A stretch of DNA of 64,000 bases, taken from assembly GCA_009363875.1 (NCBI GenBank), contig CM018694.1:26359415-26423414 (forward strand), read 5' to 3'. Shown here piece after piece: positions 11,360-21,705 of the stretch. The position numbers were made by a program, and so were the translations under genes. Source of the stretch: Mikania micrantha (lineage: Eukaryota; Streptophyta; Magnoliopsida; Asterales; Asteraceae). The notes under the pieces are model-generated. The model ran no database searches and was not told where the DNA came from. It saw only the letters and a program-made list of their open reading frames with translations. Within the stretch, counting starts at the first letter, position 1. Each line of letters starts with the position of its first letter.

Positions 11360-11690
11360 AGTCGATCAGATTATAAACACGGAGCCGATCGGGCTATAAA
11401 CAAAGAGTCGACCGAACTATAAACATGCAGTCGATTGGACTATAAACGTAGAGCCAATAGGGCTATAAACACAGAATCGATCGGACTATAAACATGGAAT
11501 CAACCGGAATGTAAACATGGAGTCGATCGGACTATAAATATGGAGTCAATTGAGCTATAAACATGGAGTCAAGCGGACTGTAAACAAGGAGTCGATTGGA
11601 CTATAAATACGAAGCCGATCGGGCTATAAACATCGAGCCGATCGGGCTATAAACATCGTAAGAGTCGATCGGACTATAAACATGGTGCCT
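11360..11690 (+). repeat. 23 bp minisatellite, about 14 units, each with a TATAAA core
   Basis: Unit close to GAGTCGATCGGACTATAAAC plus ATG. About 14 copies in tandem, with substitutions mostly in the GATCGG part and the ACTATAAAC part better kept. Each unit carries CTATAAAC, a TATA-like word, and most carry the palindrome CGATCG or a variant. It lies about 720 bp inside the E2 LTR. Confidence 0.88.
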
Positions 11691-12681
11691 TGTGCCGGCA
11701 TAAGCCCATTGGTCATATTTAGTGATAGCGGAGGTATGATGATTACGTGATGTGCCTTAATGTTAATGTAAATGTTATAATGTTTTACGATGTTAAATGT
11801 TTAAAAAGTTTTAATTAAACTAGAACACACCAGCGAAAGCTGTCTTTTTAGTATGTATGCCTGGGTAATAAGGAACGGAAGGCCTCGTGGCACTCATCCA
11901 ATAGATAAAGTGGTTTTTTTGGCAATTTAGAATGTTCTTGATACAGACTTCTATATGTATTTATGTTTTGAACAACTATGTTTAAATTTGCGCTGCATTT
12001 GTGAAAGATTTTGGTTTAAGAGCTATGTGATGATGATATAAATCCAATTCTGGGAGGTACCCGGGCTCGAGGCCTCTCAGGTTGGGTGCACTATCCACGG
12101 TTGTTCTTTTCTGAATCATTCGCGGTTGTATTTCAGTACACAGTGGTTCTTCACAGCGTGGTTGAGGCTCATCAATCCTTATTTATCTAACACTTCTAAA
12201 CACTCGCAACAATTAGTGAACACCCACGTCAATTCCATTTTCAAAATGGAAACATTCCAGCTATGTAATCAAGAAATCACTCCTAAATTGATAGGGATTT
12301 TGATAAAGTGAAACCATGAATAAGGGTTTGTTTAAGGAATTAAGATTTACTTTGATGTATTCATCTTCCGCCTTAGTAATTTTGACAAATTAATTAGGGT
12401 TATTTAGTTTATCAAGGTTTATCTCTTCATATGCTTTACATTGACAGGGGTATGTTAACATTTTTATAAATAAGGATTTTTTGTTAATTGGTTTATTCAT
12501 TTGGTAGGGAGTATCTGGACATTTTGGTTATATTCTTGTTTTACTCCATTAAATTAAATTTCACTATTGAATCATGTGAATTTAAAATTTTAGGGTTAAA
12601 GTATAGACCATGATTATGTTTACATGCTTCAAGTGTTTGACTTTTTTTCTAGAAATGAATTTCAATTTAGCACTGAACAAG

Positions 12682-13264
12682 TTTTTTTAGGACCCCGGAA
12701 ACACAACGGTTCCTTGCTGATTCTACTCGGCAGCCCCTCGAATACTGTGGAATCCTATTCAGGGGTTTTCCAATCGAAAACTAATCACCACATGCTAAAC
12801 CGATGATTGGGAATCAACGTTTTGAGCGAAATCGATCAACCATGGACCAGGAATTGAAATTGGAGGTAGGGAGGCACTGAAACCTAGGTGGATATGACAG
12901 GGAATAAGCAGAGGTCCTTAGAACATTCTGTTCTTTGGGTATTTATAGTATGCGGTCATTCATACGAATGGGTCATGCTAATGACTCATTCTGCACGAAT
13001 GACGACAGACGAATGAGCTGATCACACGAATGTGACATGCTAATGACTCAATCGTTAGAATAGACATTCGCTAGGCATTCATTCGTGTGAATGAACTCAA
13101 TTGTAGGTTCATTCATACGAATGGTCATTTTGTTAAAGAGAATCAAAGATAAACATGTCAAACACAACTAAACATGGATAAAATATGATTTCATTAATAA
13201 GAACTTTCCTTAAATCAATCTAAAAGATAAATACAAAGAACTACGGACAAATAATGCATCAACA
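12682..13264 (-). mobile_element. 3' LTR of copia element C2
   Basis: About 580 bp on the minus strand, starting TGTTGATGCATTATTTG at 13264 directly after the polypurine tract. Related to the C1 LTR at both ends (GTTTCCGGGG, TTTTCCAATCGAAAA, GGAATCC). It carries ACGAATG words (12955-13130) in place of the CCGAATG words of C1, and a TATA-like box at 12940-12947. The left end is uncertain by several bases and no PBS follows it, so this is a 3' LTR whose left flank is foreign. Confidence 0.82.
12940..12947 (-). promoter_or_regulatory. TATA box of C2 LTR
   Basis: TATAAATA on the minus strand, identical in form to the TATA boxes of the two C3 LTR copies (57659, 58579) and with the word array just upstream, as in C3. 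Confidence 0.6.
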
Positions 13265-13277
13265 AACTCCCACTTGG
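13265..13277 (-). other. Polypurine tract of C2
   Basis: Minus strand CCAAGTGGGAGTT immediately upstream of TGTTGATG. The AAGTGGGAG form is typical of plant copia PPTs. It shows that the LTR to the left is a 3' LTR and that the interior lies to the right. Confidence 0.85.
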
Positions 13278-13429
13278 ACCTAGTTCTGAACTTGAACTGC
13301 TTTGGTCTTCAAAACCTTTTAAGAGAGTTCTTTCCAATCAGCACCAGCATGAATGTCAAATGCAAAGCATAGACGTATGACCCTCATGTATTGTAGTCCC
13401 TGCACCATGTCTTCTAACTAGAAGAAAAT

Positions 13430-16283
13430 TTGACATGTGTAGAGAAAGCTTTGACATCATCTTCTATCACAATGGTAAGCCACATAGGATCAAAAACTCG
13501 AATAGAATCCCATTTTTCCAGCCTCAGCAACCTAAACAATATTACCTACCTGAGATTGATGCTCAATCAAAGACACATAAGGTCATCCTAAAGTAGCTGG
13601 GAAATTGACCCATGTCTTCTAATATTCCAACTTGATTTGCCTTGCAAACCAAGATGACATCCCAGAATCTTCACTGTACAGCAAGGTCAAGCATGCTAAT
13701 TGCTAAACTTCAAATCCAGGCAACGTCTTGAACACATGCAGGAATCTAAAGTATTGGATTCCCCTTTCCCTTTTTACCCTATAGCATCGACGATCGTCAA
13801 AGTAAGCCTAGCTCAAAATGCAACCTCTGGACTTGTATCCTTTGCTTTTGTAGACTTTGGTGTATTGAGCTGGTGGGGAGGGAATACTTTGTTTCTTAAG
13901 TGTATGCCAGTATGAAGCCCACTCATCTTTACTTTGTTTAATGTCTTCTGCAGAAGCTTCCTTGTCAACGTTCTTCTCTTCAATTTTAAGTTTAAGCTCC
14001 TCCTATAAATGTTGACAGAAAAGCTCGGTGAAAGTAGGCAATTCTTCTGCAAAAGTGTACTTGATGGCTTCTTCAACATTGAGGTCTTCCAAGATGACCT
14101 CATCTATATCATCAAATGATTCGAGAGTTGGGAGATCAGATGCAAGAACTAACGAGTCATCAATGACAACCTCGTAAGAATTTAACCTAAAAAACTCTGC
14201 AATTTGTTCCTTTGTCAGGTAGTGAATAATTTTTCCCTCCTCCTTATCGTAGCTCATCGAGTGTTTTATGATGCCTTGAGCATCTAGAATCATAATCAAC
14301 GTATCATTAAGACGACATCTTAGAGGCACAGCTTCGACTTTCTTGGTGGATTCGCCTTCTTCAACTGGTTTTGTTGATGACTCGGGAGTTTTGTCTTGTC
14401 TTTTCTTCATCCTGATTTCGCCTATGGTGGATTGCCTTGAGGTACCAGTAGCACCTACAGCAGTACCCCCTGCTCCATCATCGTTATGTTTTTCATCTTT
14501 GTCTGAATCATCAAAAACAGGTTTGGATCCTTCAATCCTTGGTTTCGAGTCTTTCAGGTATTCAATTGCTTCAAATAGACGTTGATTCTCTAAATCATCA
14601 TTTCTTGCCCTTAAGTCTACCCTTTGATCAGCCGATTGCAACAACAGAGCATCTTGATCACTAACTCTCTAAGTGAGTTGTGCAATGGCCTGATCTTTCT
14701 GATGGTCCCTCTCTGCCAATATAAGAACCAAGCTGTTCAATGTGCTGAGTTGTTCAGCAATTGACACAAATGGCATAAACATATCAGTACGAGAAATAGA
14801 GGGACCTATAGCTGCAGCAGTGAATACAGCAGCTGGAATATCAAGGGTCTGGAAAACAGGAAGAGTGGAATATGCAGAAACAGTCCCAGACCCGGACTGA
14901 GAAGAAATCAGAACTGGTGCAGCAGGAATGACAGCAATTGCTACAACAGACACCGATTCAGTCCCCCTTTTTAGGAACAATCTAGTCTGTAAGGGAAGAT
15001 GTCTAAGCAAGTGCCTGAGTAGAGGTGGGGAGAGGAGCAACAGCAAATTCTGGAACAAAATCATGATCCATACATTCCTCACTCCTGAAAGTTTTCTATG
15101 TTGGCCTCTATCGAGTAATAACATCCCTAGATCCGATGAAGGTAGTTGAGAACTCATCATCGGTCTTCTCTGCGTCAGCATCAACAGTGAAGGCTTCAGC
15201 ACCTATATTAACATCTTCCCAATCATCACTGTGACTCTCCTCCCCCTCTGCAGAAGAAGTAGGCACACTAATCTCAAAAGTCGTAGATACAATGGAAGTA
15301 ATTAGGGCAGAAGCACTCATAGCCTGAACACTATCACCATCAACATCACCACCGGCATCACCATCACCACTAGCACCACCAGCACCACCAACACCACTAG
15401 CACCATAATCATCATTATCACCACCATCACCATCACTATCATCATTATTCGGTAGAAAGATATCTTCCACCTCAGAGTCGGAGTCATCATGTCTTCATCT
15501 CCTACTACGTGGCATAACAAAAGCAGGTTTGATTAGATGGCCGAAAAGACGAAAAAACTGGAGGCTTAGAAGTATTTCTCTGATAGGACAGCACACGATT
15601 GAGTGTGAGATCTGACATATGCTCCAACCTGAGAATGTCAGCGTTGATCTTTGGTAGATCAGAAATCTGTGCGTCGATAATCATCTGGATGAATCGAGGA
15701 TACATCAGATACTTCTTGTCTCCCTTCATCGTGGCATTCTCTTTCTTGTGAGTGAAGACCATCTCAAAAAATTAAAAAGGAATGTTCAGGATCAATTCTA
15801 CGAAAACAGACTGCAATGTCTCTTTGAGCTCATCAAAGCCACCACATCTTGATCCCAAGCAGTGTATAAGAACGTGGCATAGATACTTGAAAGGTGGACT
15901 GAGATTAGCCTTATTCAAGACACCTATTGATAAGATTCCATAAAATTTGCACCTCATGAAACAACCTCGTACAAGGTGCTTGTCTAATAACACAGGATGC
16001 TCAGGCAAGTCCGGGAAACCGCACAGTCGTTTGATGTGCTCAGCTGAAATAACAATCTCCCTTCCTGCCATTGTGCCCCTGATAACTGTGGGCTCTACAG
16101 TGCAATCTATATGTGCTGATGTCCAAAAGGATCTATGATGAGATAGTTATGGAACATGGATGGTTGAGATGGTAGTAAAAATCCATGAACGTCTAAGAAA
16201 AGCGATATTTTCTGAAATTGAGCATCATTTAGTGTAGTAGCATCTAGATGAGCACAAATGGTGAAAGCTTTGAGGTTGTCCAT
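13430..16283 (-). pseudogene. Env-like extra ORF of copia element C2 (SIRE/Maximus type)
   Basis: Degenerate ORF between pol and the 3' LTR position, reading right to left from an ATG at 16283 (MDNLKAFTICAHLD). Order: N-terminal domain (LKAFTICAHLD, LFLDVHGFLL), a frameshift near 16140, FWTSAH, REIVISAEHIKRLCGFPD, the conserved core (YLCHVLIHCLGSRCGGFDEL), MYPRFIQMIIDAQI, a Ser/Asp/Gly-rich acidic stretch (about 15110-15470), a coiled-coil-like segment (VLILAERDHQKDQAIAQLT on to about 14560), and a C-terminal block (DEWASYWHTLKKQS, FKTLPGFEV). Stops lie at 14669 and about 14000, with a clear one at 13703-13705; weaker similarity continues to about 13430. I recall related ORFs after pol in Asteraceae copia elements. 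The function is unknown; env-like is a positional name and I saw no convincing membrane segment. Confidence 0.72.
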
Positions 16284-16839
16284 TATGTAATCAAAAGAAA
16301 ATAAACGGGTTAGACCAGATTAACAGAAATGAAAGAAAATTGAAAATTTTCTAACATGTGCCTTCATTCGTGCGAATGGTTCATAAGAATGGCATATTGT
16401 GTATGAATAAGTACTCGAACGAATGAATACGAGACACGAATAAACATAAAACATGAATGAATCACAAAGATGAACTCATTCGTCTAACTGGTTTCATTCG
16501 TTTGATATGAAGCACGAATGGTGTCACTCGTGTGTGATATCGCACGAATGAGTCTAATTCGTGCGACAGGTGATCACTTCAACCCTGAAAGTCAAAAATC
16601 GGTTATCAAGTCACAAAATTAGTGCTATTATGCTCAGAAAGTTCTGATTAGATGATTAAAACCGATATTAGATTGATTTGAGTCCATTTTTAGTGTTTAT
16701 TAGATTGAAATAAGTCCGAACCTATAAACCCTGAAAATTCGAACGGTTTTGGCGAATGGATTTTTCACACAGTTCACGAAGTAGAAAGAACGGCGAATAA
16801 GGTTTTCAGAGGAATGAGGTGGAATAAATACAAATCTCA
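16284..16839 (-). other. C2 spacer before the env-like ORF, with ACGAATG words
   Basis: Non-coding. At 16365-16570 it holds CATTCGTGCGAATG and many ACGAATG, CATTCGT variants, the same word as in the C2 LTR. It lies directly upstream of the env-like ORF. The junction to C3 sequence is near 16840; neither a PBS nor a 5' LTR of C2 is present there, so C2 is truncated or recombined with C3. Confidence 0.55.
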
Positions 16840-17000
16840 TGAATAAAAGTGGAGATGATCTGAGGATGTTCCATAATAGCAAAATTCATTGCCGATAATA
16901 TCAATCCGTCTACCATGCTCTTAAACATCCAATGCTTCTCGGGAGGATCTCCTAGAAATGCGGTCATGTTGTGGTCCGGAGCAAACCTTAGCTCAGCCAT
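16840..17000 (-). pseudogene. Start of the env-like ORF of copia element C3 (truncated)
   Basis: Reads from an ATG at 17000 (MAELRFAPDHNMTAFLGDPP) to FIHEI, then diverges. It is the same N-terminal domain as at the start of the C2 ORF (short start, FL.., then a helix ending before an expected FW), but a different copy, and it is cut after about 54 codons where C2 spacer sequence begins. An in-frame ATG at 17015 gives five extra residues; 17000 is favoured because MA-x-L-x-F matches related ORF starts. The order on the minus strand (C3 RNase H, spacer, this ORF) is the expected one. Confidence 0.62.
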
Positions 17001-17015
17001 ATGAAACAGAAACAA

Positions 17016-17644
17016 GGTAAGTTAGTTAAACATTTAAATAAATTAAAGAATTAAAAGTCAAAGTAAAAGGTTAACTTTTAGTCAAAGTCAACAGTCAATT
17101 ATTGAGTCAAAGGTAGTCAAGAATTCTCGAAATTTCAAGAGTTCTCGAAATTGAGGAAGTTCACGAAGAAAAGGGAGTTCACGAAATTAGGTTCTCGAAA
17201 ATGAGTTCACGAAAGAGAGTTCACGAACCAAAGTTCACGAAACTTGGTTCTCGTACTTGTGTACTCGATTTTCAAATTTCGAGAACCGATTTGTCTTCAT
17301 AACTCCTTCAATTTTGCTCCTTAAAATTCCATTTTATACTCGAATTCCATATGTGAAAATTGGTTTCCAATTTCGAGTATTTCAAGGTGATTTGACCAAA
17401 AGACTTTCGGTTTACGAACATAAGTACTCGAAATTGGTTTTTGTTAGATAATTTTTTATTTAACCATCCAAATCTTATGAAATTCTATACTTAGGTTCGT
17501 TTATAGATGATCTACAAGGTAGTCGGAGTGGATTTTTGAAATCGTGTACAGAATGCTAGATTGCAGGAGAGAGAAAATGTGTACTCGAAATGTGGTATTC
17601 GAAAATGAAACTTTGACTTGGTATATGTAGCTGATTGATTACGT
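17016..17644 (-). other. C3 spacer between pol and env-like ORF, left part
   Basis: Non-coding. Contains the phased TTCnnGAA array (17124-17255) and further TACTCGAA/TTTCGAG words to about 17605. It is interrupted on the right by solo LTR C at 17645 and resumes at 20458 with the same words (GTACTCGA, TTTCGAGTA). Confidence 0.6.
17124..17241. promoter_or_regulatory. Phased array of eight TTCnnGAA (heat-shock-element-like) sites
   Basis: TTCTCGAA or TTCACGAA begins at 17124, 17142, 17160, 17178, 17192, 17206, 17220 and 17234. Steps are 18, 18, 18, 14, 14, 14, 14. The 6 or 10 bp linkers differ in sequence while their length is held. A decayed ninth site (TTCTCGTA, 17248) keeps the 14 bp step. 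The core is the HSF pattern TTCnnGAA. It lies 120-240 bp upstream of the C3 env-like ORF. Factor binding is an inference. Confidence 0.6.
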
Positions 17645-17699
17645 TGTGACAATCCGACTTTTTATACTAACCTTACTAACGGGAGATGGTGATATCACA

Positions 17700-17865
17700 G
17701 GCCCAACAGAGATAATGTGGGCCCAACAGAACTAAAGTAGGCCCAATAAGGGGCAAGTGAGGCCCAATGTAAACAAAGTAGGCCCAGGGAAGGCCTAAGT
17801 AGGCCCAGGAAGGCCCAGTGAGGCCCAATTGTATTTGAGAAGTCCAATTGGGATAAATTAGCCCA
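17700..17865 (+). promoter_or_regulatory. Array of GGCCCA words at about 20 bp steps
   Basis: GGCCCA starts at 17700, 17720, 17740, 17761, 17781, 17802, 17812 and 17822; variants GGCCTA at 17792, GTCCAA at 17842 and AGCCCA at 17860 fill the same phase. Steps are 20, 20, 21, 20, 11, 10, 10, 10, 20, 18. GGCCCA (TGGGCC) is the plant site II word recognised by TCP factors. The array ends about 200 bp before the TATA run at 18066. Binding is an inference. Confidence 0.6.
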
Positions 17866-18065
17866 ACAATATTCTAAGTATTTCAATTAGTAACAATTAG
17901 GGATTTTAGATTTAACTTTGTTAATCGATATGATAAGTTATTGATCCAGAATAATCTGTAGTAGTTAAGATTAAATAAAAATCAGATTTTAAGTGTTTAA
18001 TTTCAAGAATTAGGCCACAAGTTGAGATAATGGGTGATTTTGACTTCTAAAAGTCAAAATTCATT

Positions 18066-18076
18066 TATATATATAT
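18066..18076 (+). promoter_or_regulatory. TATA run of solo LTR C
   Basis: TATATATATAT followed by GGGG, in the first 430 bp of the LTR and downstream of the GGCCCA array. Probable U3 promoter of the LTR. Confidence 0.5.
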
Positions 18077-18499
18077 GGGGAAATTCGAAATTCTTCAAAT
18101 TCGAAGTGGTAATTACGAATTTATCATCCATAATCATTGTAATAATGATCATAAACCGTTTACATACGTTTTTTTTTACCTGTTAGCATTCAAATTGAAT
18201 GGAATTAAGGGCACAAGTGTTGTAACCGTTACATGGTTACATCAAAACCATGGAATTCGACTTCTATCTTTACAATTGCATATTCCTACACCACAATCGG
18301 CACCCTCAGGAACTTCTTCAAAGGCCAATTCAATCTTAGAAGCCACGAGAAGAAGGGTTGATTCAAAGGATTGGCCGAAGAACACCCAATAGTCGATTGA
18401 CATCAATTCGAGATCAATTCAGGTAATTCTTGACTCCTACAACATCTAAACATGCCGACTAAGAATACCCTTAACCCAATTTCATCTAAGGATTTCAAA

Positions 18500-18960
18500 T
18501 TATAAGGGTTCGATTTCTAGGGTTCATAGTTGGAGTCGTTTTGGGGGATTCGTAGCAAACGTGAACTAGAATAAAATTAGATCATACTGGTAGTTTCGTG
18601 ATGTTCTATATAACGAAATGCCTAAGTCAATTTAATCAAACAACAATGAATTGTTGGAGTTCGATTTCTAGGGTTCTTAGAATAAGACGAATTGGGGGAT
18701 TTGGTCGAGAAGGATTCTAGAATCAAATTGAATGGTTCTGTGAGTCTCAGATAGTTTCGAATAAGGATAATCCTATGTCAATTTGATGTTACATCAATGA
18801 ATTGCATGATTTTTACTATTAGGGTTCTTTGTATATCACGACTTTGGGTTCTGGACAGAAACGAGCATGATAATTCAATCATAGGTTACTGATAGTCTCG
18901 AAATATCAATGGTAATGGAAGCTTTATGATTTTTCTGATTAGTATGATCAAAACTAAACA
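18500..18960 (+). repeat. About three 151 bp tandem repeats in LTR C
   Basis: Landmarks GTTCGATTTCTAGGGTTC at 18508 and 18659, and a diverged TACTATTAGGGTTC at about 18812, each followed by ...TTGGGGGATT or a similar block and a ...TCTCAGATAG/GTTTCG block. Diverged direct repeats, no ORF. Confidence 0.65.
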
Positions 18961-19208
18961 AATTGAATTGAAAGTTCTAGTATACATGTTCGAAATTAAG
19001 AACAATCAGGTTTCAACGATTTAAATTGATGGTTTATCAAATTGGAAGCATGGTTGAACTCGGTTGGGTTCCCCGAATCAAAGCCCCATGGTTGTGGGTT
19101 CGGTCGGGTTGAAATAGTGGGTCAATTGGAACCAAATTGGTTCGGAAGTCAAACAAAGGGGAATTGACTGATAGATGCTTAAAACAATTAATCTGTGAAG
19201 GTTGTTGC

Positions 19209-19285
19209 GAAACCCTAGCGGGCTGGACTGGTTAGATGCGTGTGGGTTGAATGGGGGGTCGCGGGTTCGATCCCGGGTTCCACCA
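19209..19285 (+). other. tRNA-like Pol III promoter segment in LTR C
   Basis: A perfect B box GGTTCGATCCC lies at 19264-19274 and a loose A-box-like GGCTGGACTGGTTAG about 45 bp upstream. GAAACCC at 19209 can pair with GGGTTCC at 19275-19281, which is followed by ACCA, giving a 77 nt tRNA-like outline. T runs follow at once (ATTTTT, then CTTTTT). The T stem is imperfect, so this is a tRNA-derived relic or promoter, not a working tRNA gene. Confidence 0.55.
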
Positions 19286-20457
19286 TTTTTGACTTTTTAA
19301 ATCATTTTTGTATTTTCGCCATAACTTCTTCGTTTGAACTCCGTTTTAATCCGTTCGAGTTGCGTTGGAACCGTAACGGGAGTACGAACATATTAGAATA
19401 ATAAAATTCACATTTTAGATTGAAAACGAAATCGCGTATAATTAAGTTTATTTAAGGATTTTATTTAAACGATTTCAAAGGCACGCATATTTTCGTATGC
19501 ACATTCTTAACACTCTAACATACGTGTGTTGACACGTATGTGATTTTAAGCACAAAACGACATTCTGAATAACACTAGGTTATTGTTTAAACACAGATTC
19601 TTCGTAGGAGGATTCCTTACACGAGCTTTTAGTGTGTGATCATTCTGCTAAACTCAAAGGTGCGTACACGACCCCTTTCTTATTTTAAATTGTTTTTGGG
19701 GGAGAAAACATGTGCAACAAACTGTTTTTAGATACATATCACTTGCATGAGTTAGCTGTTTACATTATGTGAAAACAATAGCAATTGAAAGTCCTTACAC
19801 ACCTCGAACCGTTTAGTTTGCCGTAGCGCAAAGCGTGGTAGTTGGAAATAGATCTATTAGGTTTGACAAACCTCACCTGGTAGATGGGATCTACGCAGGT
19901 GTTTGACTGACCAAACACATTTTTCTATTGTTGTGCTAGACAATAGTGGCAAGGCAAAACATGCTATAGCATGGCAATTCGTCAGCTTCGGTGTCGACCA
20001 CTTATGGAAATAGTTTATATGACTAGCTATCATGACTGTGCATGTGTGATTATGTTATCTACAATCTTGTTATTCAAACTGTTGTTTTGAACATTGTGAA
20101 TGCTTAAAACCTGTGTTATGCACCAACCTTTGTGTTGACTTGATTTACATGTTTTCTCAGGACACCAAGGCACAAGAAAGGACAAGCAGGGACTAGGATG
20201 TTGAGTCTCATGCATACAGTTTATATTGAATATTGAGTTACAACATTGAACATTGTATTCATGGTTTTACAACTGTTACACTTTGTTATTAAATGTCAAA
20301 CGCTTCTGCAAAAGTTAAACTCTGATTTTACAAAATTAAGACTGAATTATGTTTAAAAGCATATAGAGGTCTTTCGTTATGTCTAATGATCTGAGATCCT
20401 GGTTTGTCACGTTCCTAAACGGTATAATTCCGTTAGTTGAAAATTGGGGGTGTGACA

Positions 20458-21705
20458 GATTACGTGTACTCGATTTAGAGTACACGATTTCGAGTACCGG
20501 CTTTCGAATACATATTTTCGAATACCTTTTTTATTTAAAATTCTAAGTAATTAAATAAAATAAAATAAACGAAAATAAAATAAAATAAATAAACTCAAGA
20601 ACTTTGGACGAGTTCAAGGTTGAGTTGGGTCAATTTTGTGGGATCAAATATGTATTAGAAAGTTGACCACCTTAATATACTTTCTTTCAGAAACCCAACC
20701 TTAAAACAATTATACCCCACCAATGATTTCCACTCGTTTATCCATAATTCAAAGATAGGATTTACGATCAAAAGTTTTCTACCGATTTTTCTGAAAATTC
20801 TTCTGGGAAGTTTATGGACAATCAGACAGTTAAACAAGATTTACATGCAACCTATCAATTTTGCGAAATCTTTTGTTTCAAAACTTGATTATGTTTCAAC
20901 AAACTTAAAACGTTTTGACAGAGTTTGAGGTGAGAAGAAATAACAGATCCATCAGATTATAGTCAAGAACAAGAAGGGGTTCTATCATCTTTGTGCTCAT
21001 TGGCATCTTTTATTTTACTGATCTGCAAACACATTGGTCTTAACGTCACACATCCAGGTCATTGCTTACGCAAAACAGAGGATGCTGCAGTAAGTATTTT
21101 CCACACTTAGTTTCCACAAAACATAGAAAATACCCGAGTTTTCTCAAAACGATTTCAAGTTTATCGAAACACAATCTTATTTAGACTTAAAGAATTCTAC
21201 AAAAAGTCAAATACTTGTTGCATTTGTTTCGGTTAACTGATTTCCAATACCTCTCGCTTATTTATATATATATTAAATATTTTTAAATGATCATGTCCAA
21301 TCTTTTTATAGGAAAACGTGCTTAAATTTCATCGTGATTTATATTTATCTAAAGTTATTATTCTTTCGAAATTATACTAAGGTACCGAATTTCTGAGTAA
21401 GAAATTATTTTACTTCCCAATGAACCACTTTACCTAACAGTCCAAATAAATTTTATTTTTATTTTTCTTAAATTTTGAAAAGGCAATATCTTTTTGTATT
21501 TTTCTTAGATTTCATTCCCCCTAAACTTGTAGATCAACTTAAAATCAAAAATCTTTTTGTTCTTTTTGAAATTTTCTAAACTTATAAACAGACACAAAAC
21601 CAGAAAATCGTTTTGTTATTTTTCTAAATATTCTCCCCTAAGTTTGTGATTTAAAAATTAAAATAAAACAAAAACACAAATTTTAAAGTATTTACAAAAA
21701 TTGTT
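20458..21705 (-). other. C3 spacer, right part (3' of pol)
   Basis: 1.25 kb of AT-rich DNA between the end of C3 RNase H and solo LTR C. TACTCGA/TTTCGA words occur only at 20465-20530. I see no ORF, tandem repeat or promoter that I would defend. Confidence 0.5.

Larger units (their letters stand above)
10435..12681 (+). mobile_element. 3' LTR of gypsy element E2 (right end not resolved)
   Basis: Starts TGTAACACCTC after the PPT. It holds three TTCnnGAA sites (10567, 10596, 10624) just before a TATA-like run (10638), a GATGAT-rich zone with a large duplication, and a 23 bp tandem array. I cannot find a clear ...CA end before the C2 LTR at about 12682. The stretch 11700-12681 has no ORF or motif I recognise, and part of it may be older flanking DNA or a truncated LTR end. 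Confidence 0.65.
17645..20457 (+). mobile_element. Solo LTR C inserted in the C3 spacer
   Basis: 2.8 kb from TGTGACAATCCG to GGGGGTGTGACA, with C3 spacer words on both sides. Both flanks show GATTACGT (17637-17644 and 20458-20465), an 8 bp repeat instead of the usual 5 bp. No gag, pol, PBS or PPT. Contents in order: GGCCCA array (17700-17865), TATA run (18066), donor-like CAGGTAATTC (18420), three ~151 bp repeats (18500-18960), tRNA-like segment (19209-19285), acceptor-like TCTCAG (20160). The layout resembles the B LTR (CAGGTAATTCTT, TTTTGGGGG, tRNA-like segment, terminal GGTGTGACA), so B and C are related families. Confidence 0.82.

Noticed and set aside
11360..11690. 23 bp regular repeats as a CRISPR array
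   Set aside because: Units are contiguous with no unique spacers, and the context is a plant gypsy LTR.
12126..12311. Small plus-strand ORF right of the E2 LTR repeats
   Set aside because: No recognisable motif, unresolved LTR-end region, length within chance expectation.
1862..13264. C1 and C2 LTRs as the two ends of one 11.4 kb copia element
   Set aside because: C1's LTR has its PBS on the left and C2's has its PPT on the right, both on the minus strand, so they are a 5' LTR and a 3' LTR facing away from each other and belong to different elements.
14928..15149. Plus-strand ORFs opposite the env-like ORF (also 14343-14585, 24131-24463, 56767-57374)
   Set aside because: Antisense shadows of minus-strand copia genes with no domain of their own.
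15317..15520. Met/Val/Ile-rich ORF on the minus strand
   Set aside because: Frame shadow of the Asp/Gly-rich acidic stretch of the env-like ORF.
19209..19285. Functional tRNA gene
   Set aside because: B box is perfect, but the T stem and D arm do not pair properly and no clear anticodon arm can be drawn; kept only as a tRNA-like promoter segment.
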